A model generated the notes under the pieces. The model searched no databases. It was not told the origin of the DNA and saw nothing but the letters and a program-made list of their open reading frames with translations. From Rhynchopus sp. YZ270_cl-10 (taxonomy: Eukaryota > Euglenozoa > Diplonemea > Diplonemida > Diplonemidae), in contig OZ037917.1 of NCBI GenBank assembly GCA_964035575.1, positions 868,001 through 932,000 of the forward strand: a stretch of DNA of 64,000 nt, in the 5' to 3' direction. Of the stretch, positions 30,101 to 40,431 are shown piece by piece; the first letter of the stretch is position 1, and every line of letters begins with the position of its first letter. Made by a program: the position numbers and the translations under genes.

Positions 30101-33100
30101 CAAGCGCCCACAACGACCCACACGTCGTGACACGTGTCTGGAACACAGACCTCGCCGCCGTAAGGAGCGGGAAGGAAGACCACGTCACCTGCCCCGGCAC
30201 ACGCGTGTGTATCCACACCTCGCAAAGGCTGCAGGGGCGTGTGTAGACGAAGTTGAGTGTCGGGTTCTTGGCCCTGACGCTGTATTCCTTGTGTGTCTCG
30301 CGCAGGACACCACCACACACCTGCAGCGCATCAGAGGGCAGCAGCTCGCGGAGGAAGCCGCCGTTGCCGTAGCGCAGCGACGCAGCACCGCCCTCAGGAC
30401 GCCACACATTCAACACCTTCACCTCCAGCGGCACGTCCGCCACTGCTGCCGCCCAGCCCTGAGGGCCAAACTGCTGCACCGCTTCGAGAGTGATCGCAAA
30501 CCCTGTCCCGACACGCACCACAGACACGTTCCTTCCGTTCAGCAGCAACGACTGCTCGCTTGCTGGCAGAGACTGGTGTGTGATGTGTGCACCAGAGGGC
30601 CGCGGTGTTTTGACAGAGAACGGCTTTGTGTACTTCAAACGGTTCGACAGAAGTGGTGAGTTGTCTGCTGCAGTGGGTGACGAGGGTGGTGTGAGGCAGT
30701 TTGCTGCAGTGGTGGCAGTTGTGTAGCACAGGTCCAGACGCAGCGTGCACGACTCACACGGTGCACTGAACGACACCCACGCAGTGCTGACGCCATTGAG
30801 GGTGTCGCTGAGGCCTGATGCTGACTCAGCAAATTTTGTGCTGTCCAAACTGTTCGGTTCGAACAGGGTCATGGTCCCACCGTCGTTGCACCCTGTGTGG
30901 GACGGCATCTTGGTGAGACGCACCTTGCCCTGAAACGACCACGCACGTGTCCCTTCATTCGTCAACACAATGCTCTGGAATGGTGAAGGCACACCCACAG
31001 ACACGCCGTTTTGGTACGCCCACTGCTTCCCCTGTATCGTCTCTGCAGGGATCGTTGTACGGTAGCCTTGGGCAGTCGCATTCAGCAGCAATGTGCGTGG
31101 GCATTCTGCGTACTGCACACTCGGAAGCAGCTCAAATGTGTTGTACGTGTCTGCCACCGTGGCCCAGGTCACATCCACAGTCACTGACGACCCAATGCTT
31201 GCAGACTCTAGCTTGATTCTGTCTGAGAAGCCTGACCGCGGTCCGCTGTATCCGATGGTAGCTATGCCGGCCGCAGTGTCGGTCACGTTGCCCTCTGTGT
31301 ACACACTGTTGGACTGCACCTTTCCGTTCACAATACGTGTGTGCGACAGCACCACACGTGTTGGCTCTGTGTAGTGAATGTACTTCATAGTGGCCAGGTC
31401 GTTGGGCACTGTGTACACGACACCCACCTCGAACGCATTAGGCACAGGGGCCTGTGAACACGACGATGTAAGGCTTAGCAGGTTTGGTGGCTGTGAGTAC
31501 CACTGCAGGGAGAGGGGTGGGATGATGTCGGGCACAACACTGACCTTGATCACCTTGCACGTCTCCACACCACCGCACACTTCAAACTGGCCCAGGCGCA
31601 CAGGGCTTGCCACGTTGCCTGCATACTTCATGCGAAAGGTCCCACTCTTTGTGGCCTTGTCAGTAGACGTCGTGAAGTCCAGCACCGCAGAACCGTACGT
31701 GAACGTGACACCCCCAAAGGTGGGGAGCTTCCAGGGGTTGTACGTGCTGGAAAGAGCTGCCGAGGGTGACACGAAGAGCCCTGTGGCTTCGTTCAGTGCC
31801 CACCCTATGGGCTCGTTGTTGACTTGGATTTGCAGCAGCCTCTCAACCCCGTCTGAGTAGGCGTACGTGAAGTCCACACCTGTCTCCAGCTGACTCGTCG
31901 TCAAGTGCACTTCGTCGTTTGCCCCTAACGGACTGATGTTGACCTTCACGTCCCCCAACGCAAGGATGATGTTCTTGTCGCAGCTTGTCCCGCGTGGCCC
32001 TTCCACGTACATACGGATCGACGTCGCAACAGCGATTTTCTTGTCGCGCTTCAACACAGCATTGCGGATGAGCGCACGCCCGTTCTCAACAGAAAGACTC
32101 ATCTTGGGGCCAGGTATGGACACAAGCGAGTAGCCGGTGTTGTCGAGCGTGGACACATCCAGCACAGCAATCAGGTCTGACGTCAGCATCGCGCCCGTCA
32201 GCCTTGACACCACCGCCACGTACAGGTTGAACGGGCTCGACAGCGGCGAGTCCTGCGCAAACGTGATGTTGGGTGTCTCAATGCCGCAGTCAAGCCCCAT
32301 GATGGGCTCGAGGAGCGTGAACTTCAGGTTTGCAGAGGCAGCAGTCTCGTCGAACGACTCTGCGCCTGCTGTTGTGTGAAACGATGCTGTGCAGTTCGCA
32401 CACGAGGCGTTTGTTTTGATGACAAACGCGTTCTTCTCGTAGCTTGGCACGCAGGGGTTTGTGAAGACGCAAGACGACTGCTGCGTGGTGTCAGGGAGGA
32501 AGGACACGCCAGGTGCGTCGTGCAGCTGTGCATAGAAGGCGCTCTCGTGGAACTCGTCTGGAATCCACTCATCTGCGGAGATGTACTGGCCGACGTCGAG
32601 GGTGACGGGAATGCCTTGCATACGGTACGTGGTGGCGCTGGCAGGCGTGACACGCACACGGTCGCCCACGACACGCACAGCGACGTCGACGTAGACGGTG
32701 ACGACGCTCATGCCCTGCTTCTCCATGCTCCATGCGAGACGGCAGCCCACACCACGGTAGCAGCCGTAGTTGTTCTTCATGCGGAACTTCACAAAGACGC
32801 CGTCTGCGTCATACTGCAGGGGACGCTTCTCCAGCGGGGGGAGCGTCTCGGGCACAACTGCCGGGCTGCCATCCACGGGCACAGGTCCTGGCACTACATC
32901 GGCGGCGGCGATGAGGACTGCGTTGCGTGTAGGCGCCTTGGCAGAGATGACCCACCCCTGCACGTCGTCGGCTGACACAACCTTCTTGCCGTCCTCCGCA
33001 AAGGCGTGGATGCGGATCACATAGTCGCACGTCGTAAGCAGGTAGGAGTGCGCAAGGCTGTTCGGCACCCAAGTTGGCGGCGGGATACTCGCCTTCACAG

Positions 33101-36100
33101 CATCCACCGTCGCACCACCCAAGGCAGGGACAATGGTGCCAAAGAGTGCAGACTTGATCCCCCTCCGTGCCACCCTCAGCTGTATCAATAGGGTGCTGCC
33201 TACCTTCGTCCCATACGACACACGCAGTGTGGCAAAGGAAGCGTCTATGCCAACAAGGAGGCGCGGAAGCGAAAGGTACTCCACAGTGCCTGTAGGCCCG
33301 TACTCAAGAGCAAGGTCGTTGACAGCAGAGTTCACAGCAAAGTTCGCATTCACAAACGCACGCACGACAACGTTGCCCACAGGGGCAAACTCCAAGAGGC
33401 CTTGATACATTGCCTGGAAACGCAGCTTGCACACCTCGTTGTGGAAGCACGTCCACGTCATCAGACTGCCGCCGTTGAGCGCCAATGTGTCGGGTTCGCG
33501 CTTTGCCACAGAGATGTAGTATGGGCTGCTGGAGAGGAAGCCTCGCCCGCTTCTGTCGCGTGTCTTGAAGCGTATCCCACAGCCGTACTCAGAGACACCG
33601 CAGGCAGAGGCGTACTTGATGGTTACGCGCAACGTACCGTCGTCGGGGACGTACTTCTGTGTTAAGGCTGACGTGCCAAGGCCGAACAGAGGGCTCTTGG
33701 CCACAGAGCAGGTTCCGTCCACAGTGTGCACAAGAAAGACGTCGGCAGAGGCGTTTGTATCAAGAGGCACAGCACTGTCGCAGTAGAGCACCGCGTGTGT
33801 CAGCATGCTAGGCTTCGACAGTGCACAGCGCTCCACGACAACAGAGCTGTCCAGCACGTTGCCACCTGTGATCGCAAGGGTGTACGTCAACGTCACACCG
33901 CTTTGAATCGAGTAAGGCTTGAACGCGCCAACAACAGTGAACGCGTCCACAACGGATTTGTTGAATTCAATGTTGTACCGCGCGTCGGCAAGGATGTTTG
34001 CGTATGGGTCTGCGTTCCCCTCGGTGTTGTCCACGACACTGGACGCAAGGATGCTGCCACCCGACGTCGTGCTTGTCGGCTTCCACAGCCCGCTGAGACC
34101 ACCTGAGGCACGATCGACACCCCTGTTGTAGAGCTGGTAGACGACACCTTCGTTGAGCACGTAGTCAGTGGACGTCAGTGATGTCCCTCCCGCGTCTTTG
34201 TTCGATGCCGGCGACAGTGCCTTGTAGACACAGAGCTTGTAGGTCTTCAGACTCGGGAATGCTGCTGGTGGGAGGGTGAACGCCGTGGACAGGGTTGTGT
34301 CTATGGCAGAAGACTCGACGCTGGCACGCTTCAGGCGGAACCACTCCGGTGGGGACGACGCAGAGCCACTCGGGGCGAGGTTGGGGATGCGGCAGCCCTT
34401 CTCTCCGTCGACGATGGAGAGTAGGTCGGCCACGTACCCTGTGGTGCCGTGCACAGCCTCGCAGTCGTTGCCGCCGTAGCCAGCCGTGCCCAGTGTGGTG
34501 TTGCCACCTGCACACCACGACCCCAGCGACACGGCGTTCCCAAGCACCGTTGTCGTGCGCAGGTCGTACAGCATCGTGCTCATCGCCGCCACGTCCACCT
34601 CCATCTCCAAAAACGACGGCTGCACGTACAACCCACTGTCCCCAGCCGCACTCCGAATCCACATCCACGTCTGATCCTTCGCCCCCAAATCAGGGTGCGC
34701 ACGTTTGTAGCACACCAAATACTTCCCAGGCACAAGAGGAAACTGCACCGACGCCGCCACAGTCCCTTCGCCGTCAATCTCGGTGACACTGGGACACTCG
34801 CCTTGCGTACCTGAAGCTGGGTCACAGGGGGGTTCGTTTGAGGAAACACCATCGGAGAGGCAGGAGGCACCTGGGACGTCTGTCCAGTCTGTTGCGACGT
34901 TGCCCCAGGAGGCGGTCTCTGGGAGGCGTGTCTTGGGGATCTTTACGAGAACAAGCTTGAAGAGGTCGTAGCGTCCTGTGCGTGATGCGTAGGGCGAGAC
35001 GGTGAGGGGTGCAGAGGTTGGTGGTGGCGGCACGGGTGTTGTTGGCGGTGCGGGTGTCGGTGGTGCGCTCGTCACTGCCGGCACTGCTGTGCCTGGCGCT
35101 GCCGACAACGGCGCTGCTGTCGTAGGTGCCGGGGTAGGCGGCGCCCCTGTCGGCGGTGCAGGTGTGTACAACGGATACATGCTAAAGGTAAACCCATGAG
35201 ACGCAACAACCCCAGGCGTCGCTGTCCCCGCCGCACCTACATAATCGCTGGTCACACCACATGACACAACACTGCTGCTGTACATCGACCCGTTCACAAG
35301 AACCTTCGGGGGGTTGATCGCCGTCGCAGTGGACCAATGCATCACTGCCGACGGCGCTGCCCTGAACATACTCATCATGCTTCCAGTCGGCGACGTCCCG
35401 GTGATGAAGAGCTGTCTAGGCTGCAGTCCTGCGGCACTGTAGTACTGTCCTGCTTCGACCCAGGCGGGCTGGTTTCCTTCGATGATGTCTGTCTCTGCGA
35501 AGTGTGTCCTGATGCACACCTTGTACGTCGTGGCGGTGTCGTAGGCAACGGGGGGGAGGGCCACGACGAAGGTGGCAGCGCTTGCAGGGCCGTCTGTGGG
35601 GCCTAGGTTCTGGCGGAAGTTGTTAGGGGATGTGCCGTTTGCGGTTGTGCCCTCGACACCGACGTGTGCAGTGGTGTCGTTGCACGGCTGGTTGTAAGGG
35701 ATCACCTTCGCCACGTCGCCCTTCGGGTTCGCAACACTGTCGTCTGTGTTGAAGACGCCACCGTCGGTGCGCTTTGCACAGGCAAAGGCACCCTGCTTCT
35801 TTGTGAAAGATGTCGAAAACGGTGTGTGTACGGACTGGCACTTCACAATGTTGACTGTAAGGACACCTTGGTTTGTGGGCCCGTTGCCTTCACGCACGAA
35901 CCACCGGATGCCGTTGTCGCGGACGTAGTAAGAGTAGTCGTCGTTGACAGCCAAGGATGGGTACTTCCGCACACGGTACCACGACATCGAGTTCTCTGTC
36001 AGGCGCCCCTTCTCCTTGGCCTGGATGCACAGGATGTAGCGGCCAGGGTGTGCAGGGACTGTCAGGCGGAAGTTCACAAAGTGGTCTGCCTTCCCGCGGA

Positions 36101-39100
36101 AGAAGTCGCTCGTTGCAGAGCTCATCAACTCACCCTCAGTGTGCGCTGGGCGCTGCAGGCAGTTGTTGCTGGTGGACCCGTGGTGGAACTCAACGAGCTT
36201 TGCCGCAAAGCTTTCGATGTCTTGCGCCAGGTATTTGTACAGCCGCAGCTCAAACGTCTGGTACCGCCCTGCCAACAGATGCCCTGTTGTGTCGTTCGCG
36301 ACAGTCGAAGGCACTGGGTAGCTCAGTGCGTATTCATCAATATCCCGTGCAATCTCGAACGTCTGGTTCAGCACCACCCAGTTTGCTGCCCACTGCTGTT
36401 TGTAGCAGATGCTGAACTGATTCGGGTTTGGGCTCGTCCCCACCCAGGGGATGTACTTCGGTGTGAAGAGCGAGGCTGCTGTGAGGTACACACCGTGGTA
36501 CACCTCTGACCGGAAGGGAACGACGTTGCGGTAGATGAGGGGCGTCCTCTGCGCTAGGAGGTCGACGTAGGGGGTGGGCTTCTGGAAGGTCGAATGCTCG
36601 ACCACCATGGGGTCGGTGGAGCACGGTGCTGAGGTGAGCCCGTCTGCGCAGTATAGGGAGAGCTCGTTGTCGGTCAGCTTTGCGTCGTACGTCATTGGGG
36701 TGATCTCGCAGTCGGGCTGCCCGTCAGCCGTGCTTGGGACAAGCTTGAACACGTCTGCAGAGGCCTCGCATTGGTAGCCACGGTCTGCAGTATTGCAGTG
36801 CCCACGCTTCCCTACAGCAGACCGTCCCAAGGCGTCCTCCACCAGAAACAGTGCCTCCATGCCTCCACGCACCTCCCGATGCTGCACAGAGAAGTGTTCC
36901 TTCGCGTCCTCTGCCACATGCAGGTAGTCGTAGCGCGTGCCGTTGCCCCAGCCTCCCCAAGGAATGTTCGGGAGGATGTCCTGCGAAAGTGCGTGGGTCT
37001 CGGTCGCAAGCTCCACCCAGTTCCAGCCGCGTGTTCTGTGGCATACCCGGTAGTGTCCGACAGGTGGGAGGTGTATGTAGTAAGTGACTTCGAAGTTGTG
37101 TGGGTTGTCTTCATGTCTGCCGTAGCATTGCTTGATGTGTGGGGAGATCGCGTTGAGTGAGTTGCATTCGGCAGTGCCGCCGTTGGTCTGCTCGGCGGCA
37201 GGGCGGAAGCGGCGCTGATAGAGGAAGTACTTCTCGTGGAAGGGGTTGTCTGCAGGGGCGTGCAGCCCGCCGTCGTGCTCGCACCCCTCGCCCTGATGCA
37301 CCAGACGCAGTACACTGCCTTCTGTCGCATCCACGTCCTGCACCGCACCAATGTTCCACTTCCTGCTGTCCAGAAAACCACCCTCATAGTAAGAATTATT
37401 CACCGTGCGCAACGTAATCGGCCCATACGTGCTCGACCGTGTGTCGTTCATGCTCCAGTACAAATACCTAGGGGGGTGCTTCGCAGCGTACCCCTCATTC
37501 GCATAGGCAACAGAGGTGTTTAAGTAGTTCTCTATCTTCAGTGGTGCGAGCCTGTGTAGCTCCCGGGTGACAGGCTCGCTGCTGTAGTGCAGCCATTTCT
37601 TCTGTGGGTACTGATCCAGAACACCCTTCGGGAAGTTGCGGAAGTTCGGGATCCCTTTGTTGACTTCCCCATGAAAAGGGAGCACCCGCATGCCGGCGTG
37701 CTTCTGACAGCCGTAGGCGGCAGAGTCCTTCCCCTCTGCGTTGGTGCACGACACTCTGTAGCAGACAAACCATTTGGTGTGCTCGTCGGGCACGTACAGC
37801 GTTGCGAACGCCGTGCTGACGGACGGCTGGTTGTCCTGGTCTACCTTAGCCCAGCGTGATGCCGGTGGTGTGCGTGGCAGTGTAGGGTCGCCACGCAGGT
37901 TCTTCGACCCAATAGGGTACTCCGCACCTTCGTCCGCAAAGCCGCCGTGGCTGGAGCGCCACACACCATCACCCTTGTCAACACCTTCCCCGGCAAAGGC
38001 AGGGTTTGTCACGTGGTCCAGACGTTCCGACCAGCACCCTGTGGAGGGGAAGGTGCCGTAGTTGCGGAGGGTTGAAAAGCGCATGTTCACCTCCTTGCGG
38101 ACGTGGTAGATGTTCTCGTGTTCGCGGAACTCAGCTGCAGGCACAATGCGGAACATGTCGCCGCCGAGGGGGTCCCAGTAGTTCTGTATCTTCTGCGGTG
38201 CAGCTGCCTCCGCCCTGTCTGCGTAGTACGACTTGTTGAAGATGTCGTGCGGCCGTGTGTTCAGGATCGGATGCGCGCCAGAGTCGAACACAACCGTACC
38301 CCAGCTCTGCGGGCTCAGGTCAAACATCGTCCACCCAACGTTCTCCTCCGACACAACAAACGACGGGTTGAACTCTGCATACCGCGTGTCCCTATTCGTT
38401 GTCCCACTAGACAGAACATGGGCCGGGTCATGTTCCCTGGTACACTCTGCGTGGTACGGCGAACATTGATACAGCTTTCTCCACAAAGGCAACGCACCAA
38501 CAGAGGTGTTCAAGGTCAGAAGCGCACGGCGGTCTTCGAGGGATGAGTAGCAGATGTCGTATTCGTTCAGGTACGTGCTGTTTGGTGTTGTTTCGCGCAC
38601 CTTTGGGAGACGTACGTAGACGTAGGCAGAATACGGAAACGAATGCGTCGGGACAGTGTACATATTCGCGTTGAGCAGATGCGTCGCCGTCTTCGTGGCA
38701 GCGTTCCCTGAGTAGACCCCGGGGGACGACCACTTATCGAGCAGCGGGTTTGCGAACTGCGTTCCGAACAGACCGACACCTCCTTCAGTGGCACTCTCCC
38801 TGATGGCAGACACGCCGTGCATGGAGAGCGTACCGTCTGGGAGCACAACATTCGTCCCTAGGTATCTCAAATCCTTCTCGTGGAAGAGCCGTTCAGAGGA
38901 GCACGGCGCACTCTTGGGGACGATCTTGAGGAGGTCCCCTTCCGAGCAGGTGAGCACGGCAGCGTCGCTTGCGTCGACCCCACACGTCGTGGAGGCTGCG
39001 TACGTGAAGTTGAACCCCTCCTCCCGCGAGAGGAGCTGGATGATGGCGTACTGCCCCGAGGTGGCGTCGGGTATGTGGTAGTACAGCTGCGAGCGTTCTG

Positions 39101-40274
39101 CACGCAGGACTGTGGACTTCAACGCATCGAAATAGAGAAGCTGCCAGCCTATTTGGTCGGACCGCAGCTTCCAGTTCTGTTCGGGACGGTGCTGATAGCA
39201 GACAACAAAGTCGACACTGTGGTGCGGCACTGCAAAGGTGTAACGGAATGTGGACACATACGGGGACGTCTCAGAAAAGTCGTCGTACTTTTCCCACAGT
39301 GCAGACCCATACCCCCTAGAGATGACGTGGATCTGCTCAAAGGCGGTGCTCTGCAAAGGCTCCGTCCGTTCGCGCCGTACGTTCCGTTTGTCGCTGTTCC
39401 ACAACTCACGGTCCATCTCCTCCCTCCGTCTTTGTTCGAAGAAGACCTCGTATTTGTCCATGTCCTGGACATATCCTGCGCACCTCCCGTCATACTTCAC
39501 GTTGTGTTTGAAGACAATGAAATCAGTGCCCAAAGGGTCGGAAGCATTGATAGCGCGGATCTCCTCTTCCAAGAGCTTGGTGACAACCTTCACCCGAACT
39601 TCCTGCCCGCTTCTGAACCGCGTCGGCTCGATGTAGGACGTATAGTTGTCAAAGGTCATTCTCGTGTAGGTGAAGGTCAGCGACTCGGTGAAGGTTTCAC
39701 TGAGCGACGTGGTGAAGGTCGCGGACGCTGTTGGGAGGGTGAAGGAGGTGGTCACTGAGTGAGACGCTGTTGCACTTGCGGTGGCAGTCGGAAGAGACAT
39801 TGTGGAGCTTGCTGTCAACGTCGGGAGTGTCACCGACAACGTTGCCGTCGGAAGAGACAAACTCAAACTGGCGGTTCCTGTCGGGAGACTGAAGGTATGT
39901 GACACAGACGCAGTCATGGTCGGCAGACTCAACGACACGCTTCTTGAATACGACGCCGTCCCTGTCGGCAGACTAACACTCACAGATCGACTCATCGTTG
40001 ATGTCCCAGTCGGAAGCGACAACGACACAGAATGCGTCATACTCCCTGTAGGCAGCGACAGCGACACACTCCTCGACGCACTCAAAGTCCCTGTCGGCAT
40101 GCTTAACGACGACGATCCTGACACAGAGTGTGTCAAACTATGCGACACCGATAATGTAGCAGTCGCAGTGTCCGCAGCGAACGTCAACGGAAGGAGCTGT
40201 AAAAGCAACAGCACGACCAAAGGTGGCGCAACCCCATATTGTCCCTGCGTACGATTTCGCGCAAAAAACATCAC
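27108..40274 (-). CDS. Giant GPI-anchored-type surface protein, paralogue B (about 4388 aa)
   Basis: This is one uninterrupted frame of 13.2 kb starting MMFFARNRTQGQ, with a signal peptide of about 34 residues. The architecture matches paralogue A. A mucin-like SLPTGT/SLPTAT stretch (about 40-205) is followed by a conserved opening segment (EPTRF+SGQEVRVKV). Residues 220-2060 carry about nine modules ending in FVVCYQ, WFVCYRV, YRVCHRTRGWNWVEL, FSICYKQQ and similar. A Pro/Ala/Thr linker (TPAPPTGAPPTPAP) near residues 1690-1760 separates two modules. The second half has CxxC pairs (CANCTASF, CESCTLRL, CFRCSASL, CECHITF) and the 575-bp block shared with paralogue A. The C-terminus is a TVPTVAP-type stalk plus a hydrophobic run (ALPGESTLWMLWAL) ending the protein, a GPI-type signal. 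Surface coat or adhesion is the likely role; the family is unnamed to me. Confidence 0.85.
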   Translation of the reverse strand: MMFFARNRTQGQYGVAPPLVVLLLLQLLPLTFAADTATATLSVSHSLTHSVSGSSSLSMPTGTLSASRSVSLSLPTGSMTHSVSLSLPTGTSTMSRSVSVSLPTGTASYSRSVSLSLPTMTASVSHTFSLPTGTASLSLSLPTATLSVTLPTLTASSTMSLPTATASATASHSVTTSFTLPTASATFTTSLSETFTESLTFTYTRMTFDNYTSYIEPTRFRSGQEVRVKVVTKLLEEEIRAINASDPLGTDFIVFKHNVKYDGRCAGYVQDMDKYEVFFEQRRREEMDRELWNSDKRNVRRERTEPLQSTAFEQIHVISRGYGSALWEKYDDFSETSPYVSTFRYTFAVPHHSVDFVVCYQHRPEQNWKLRSDQIGWQLLYFDALKSTVLRAERSQLYYHIPDATSGQYAIIQLLSREEGFNFTYAASTTCGVDASDAAVLTCSEGDLLKIVPKSAPCSSERLFHEKDLRYLGTNVVLPDGTLSMHGVSAIRESATEGGVGLFGTQFANPLLDKWSSPGVYSGNAATKTATHLLNANMYTVPTHSFPYSAYVYVRLPKVRETTPNSTYLNEYDICYSSLEDRRALLTLNTSVGALPLWRKLYQCSPYHAECTREHDPAHVLSSGTTNRDTRYAEFNPSFVVSEENVGWTMFDLSPQSWGTVVFDSGAHPILNTRPHDIFNKSYYADRAEAAAPQKIQNYWDPLGGDMFRIVPAAEFREHENIYHVRKEVNMRFSTLRNYGTFPSTGCWSERLDHVTNPAFAGEGVDKGDGVWRSSHGGFADEGAEYPIGSKNLRGDPTLPRTPPASRWAKVDQDNQPSVSTAFATLYVPDEHTKWFVCYRVSCTNAEGKDSAAYGCQKHAGMRVLPFHGEVNKGIPNFRNFPKGVLDQYPQKKWLHYSSEPVTRELHRLAPLKIENYLNTSVAYANEGYAAKHPPRYLYWSMNDTRSSTYGPITLRTVNNSYYEGGFLDSRKWNIGAVQDVDATEGSVLRLVHQGEGCEHDGGLHAPADNPFHEKYFLYQRRFRPAAEQTNGGTAECNSLNAISPHIKQCYGRHEDNPHNFEVTYYIHLPPVGHYRVCHRTRGWNWVELATETHALSQDILPNIPWGGWGNGTRYDYLHVAEDAKEHFSVQHREVRGGMEALFLVEDALGRSAVGKRGHCNTADRGYQCEASADVFKLVPSTADGQPDCEITPMTYDAKLTDNELSLYCADGLTSAPCSTDPMVVEHSTFQKPTPYVDLLAQRTPLIYRNVVPFRSEVYHGVYLTAASLFTPKYIPWVGTSPNPNQFSICYKQQWAANWVVLNQTFEIARDIDEYALSYPVPSTVANDTTGHLLAGRYQTFELRLYKYLAQDIESFAAKLVEFHHGSTSNNCLQRPAHTEGELMSSATSDFFRGKADHFVNFRLTVPAHPGRYILCIQAKEKGRLTENSMSWYRVRKYPSLAVNDDYSYYVRDNGIRWFVREGNGPTNQGVLTVNIVKCQSVHTPFSTSFTKKQGAFACAKRTDGGVFNTDDSVANPKGDVAKVIPYNQPCNDTTAHVGVEGTTANGTSPNNFRQNLGPTDGPASAATFVVALPPVAYDTATTYKVCIRTHFAETDIIEGNQPAWVEAGQYYSAAGLQPRQLFITGTSPTGSMMSMFRAAPSAVMHWSTATAINPPKVLVNGSMYSSSVVSCGVTSDYVGAAGTATPGVVASHGFTFSMYPLYTPAPPTGAPPTPAPTTAAPLSAAPGTAVPAVTSAPPTPAPPTTPVPPPPTSAPLTVSPYASRTGRYDLFKLVLVKIPKTRLPETASWGNVATDWTDVPGASCLSDGVSSNEPPCDPASGTQGECPSVTEIDGEGTVAASVQFPLVPGKYLVCYKRAHPDLGAKDQTWMWIRSAAGDSGLYVQPSFLEMEVDVAAMSTMLYDLRTTTVLGNAVSLGSWCAGGNTTLGTAGYGGNDCEAVHGTTGYVADLLSIVDGEKGCRIPNLAPSGSASSPPEWFRLKRASVESSAIDTTLSTAFTLPPAAFPSLKTYKLCVYKALSPASNKDAGGTSLTSTDYVLNEGVVYQLYNRGVDRASGGLSGLWKPTSTTSGGSILASSVVDNTEGNADPYANILADARYNIEFNKSVVDAFTVVGAFKPYSIQSGVTLTYTLAITGGNVLDSSVVVERCALSKPSMLTHAVLYCDSAVPLDTNASADVFLVHTVDGTCSVAKSPLFGLGTSALTQKYVPDDGTLRVTIKYASACGVSEYGCGIRFKTRDRSGRGFLSSSPYYISVAKREPDTLALNGGSLMTWTCFHNEVCKLRFQAMYQGLLEFAPVGNVVVRAFVNANFAVNSAVNDLALEYGPTGTVEYLSLPRLLVGIDASFATLRVSYGTKVGSTLLIQLRVARRGIKSALFGTIVPALGGATVDAVKASIPPPTWVPNSLAHSYLLTTCDYVIRIHAFAEDGKKVVSADDVQGWVISAKAPTRNAVLIAAADVVPGPVPVDGSPAVVPETLPPLEKRPLQYDADGVFVKFRMKNNYGCYRGVGCRLAWSMEKQGMSVVTVYVDVAVRVVGDRVRVTPASATTYRMQGIPVTLDVGQYISADEWIPDEFHESAFYAQLHDAPGVSFLPDTTQQSSCVFTNPCVPSYEKNAFVIKTNASCANCTASFHTTAGAESFDETAASANLKFTLLEPIMGLDCGIETPNITFAQDSPLSSPFNLYVAVVSRLTGAMLTSDLIAVLDVSTLDNTGYSLVSIPGPKMSLSVENGRALIRNAVLKRDKKIAVATSIRMYVEGPRGTSCDKNIILALGDVKVNISPLGANDEVHLTTSQLETGVDFTYAYSDGVERLLQIQVNNEPIGWALNEATGLFVSPSAALSSTYNPWKLPTFGGVTFTYGSAVLDFTTSTDKATKSGTFRMKYAGNVASPVRLGQFEVCGGVETCKVIKVSVVPDIIPPLSLQWYSQPPNLLSLTSSCSQAPVPNAFEVGVVYTVPNDLATMKYIHYTEPTRVVLSHTRIVNGKVQSNSVYTEGNVTDTAAGIATIGYSGPRSGFSDRIKLESASIGSSVTVDVTWATVADTYNTFELLPSVQYAECPRTLLLNATAQGYRTTIPAETIQGKQWAYQNGVSVGVPSPFQSIVLTNEGTRAWSFQGKVRLTKMPSHTGCNDGGTMTLFEPNSLDSTKFAESASGLSDTLNGVSTAWVSFSAPCESCTLRLDLCYTTATTAANCLTPPSSPTAADNSPLLSNRLKYTKPFSVKTPRPSGAHITHQSLPASEQSLLLNGRNVSVVRVGTGFAITLEAVQQFGPQGWAAAVADVPLEVKVLNVWRPEGGAASLRYGNGGFLRELLPSDALQVCGGVLRETHKEYSVRAKNPTLNFVYTRPCSLCEVWIHTRVPGQVTWSSFPLLTAARSVFQTRVTTCGSLWALAPSTPQGRFRNRPFSISIWKLDQNGFPAWEGEERMLFSIGDSNGNGGGGVIRLEGGHSVEGMSTLVLRGVGTVLVSATRACFRCSASLNSKTQSVFVPFSVMTHATHLVAYKRGKTLVASDSNRPVWFFDIYAADDNGDRDFTMNGQVTSRTPVLSDTSTALMVNGAMSYAATVKSPVLNVGFKAVAVRDIVLNTATQTYVSRPPYANLSWSTPFYNMSVKMDSACGAQSGTLQEGIACTVRVLSNGRAAGLLSSGIDGAVVSASGGCPCGSLAMPPIARITHGRASFGMTLTNVSRSSCECHITFVVQGAGVLAQRLGLAKTAFDITSLIVTGSAAQVVNHRIVDPVMGAPTDSTAYVPVLLNQDIRIQVGGFDVTKTQFINKTLPARTSLKLLPASCFKQTSARVSGSVYEFVGTFKAACRVTEIELDGALFGFIPIDVRVSNSPRTLLVNRTGVSTLRVTVQDRLQRAVEYYSTTTVALEISSRGVPHAFIAKRGVVSIDVAEVAALMRDGGFGTPPANVDGVWRFLLSSGVSSPTLPVTYVPIAEQLHIQIEKEQVPGNAVQIRILVLDRRGNRVDTPTTIFIAENAVPCTGFPLSCAQRLAVSSLTSAKLLHNVEVFGEWRGYFHLMEGGVHPVLTKTAAIGFTASSTGYRATTEVMYRVFASLRIVPSCLSNRTSCDFTVYLMDDTGGVLLGDRGSAVAVRALCLSDLTNQTIAGPYVGTGLVVNIPDLATTKGVATLPGMQVSTTCEVLEVTFTLAAYTGRWTGRIDTVPATTPNEVVFGSISTNSYATEFEAISVMRILTGNTTALSAVLKGLVKGAKDLVVERLCVMRDGEVVQCQSVQTRRAVVLQAGVYETALMYKAVLFNRVDPDAFMTSLEVELVNAADVPTSPLNSFGVSFNASSTTSGTTRVHPVPPSAAPPTPLPTVPTVAPLERPVTVRPFTRVPDFTAQPTAAPTLTPFQFFQLSASALPGESTLWMLWALTVTACLCV
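30208..30782 (-). repeat. Segment of giant gene B nearly identical to gene A
   Basis: This is the partner of 14041-14615. It encodes the part beginning after SFSAPCESC and ending at CSLCEVWI. A short unmatched patch at about 30599-30650 interrupts the identity, where the two proteins read differently just before and after the KYTKPFSV motif. Confidence 0.9.
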
Positions 40275-40431
40275 AAAATAAAGATGATACTACAAACGCA
40301 TTAGAAGCATCAATCAAGGGCCGTAAAGAGAAGGGCGAAGTGTGTGAGAAGAAGGAAGGGAACGTATGGGGCTGTAGGGTGATTGGGATGTGTAAGGAGG
40401 TAGGATTGTGGATGTAAAACAAAAAAAATTA

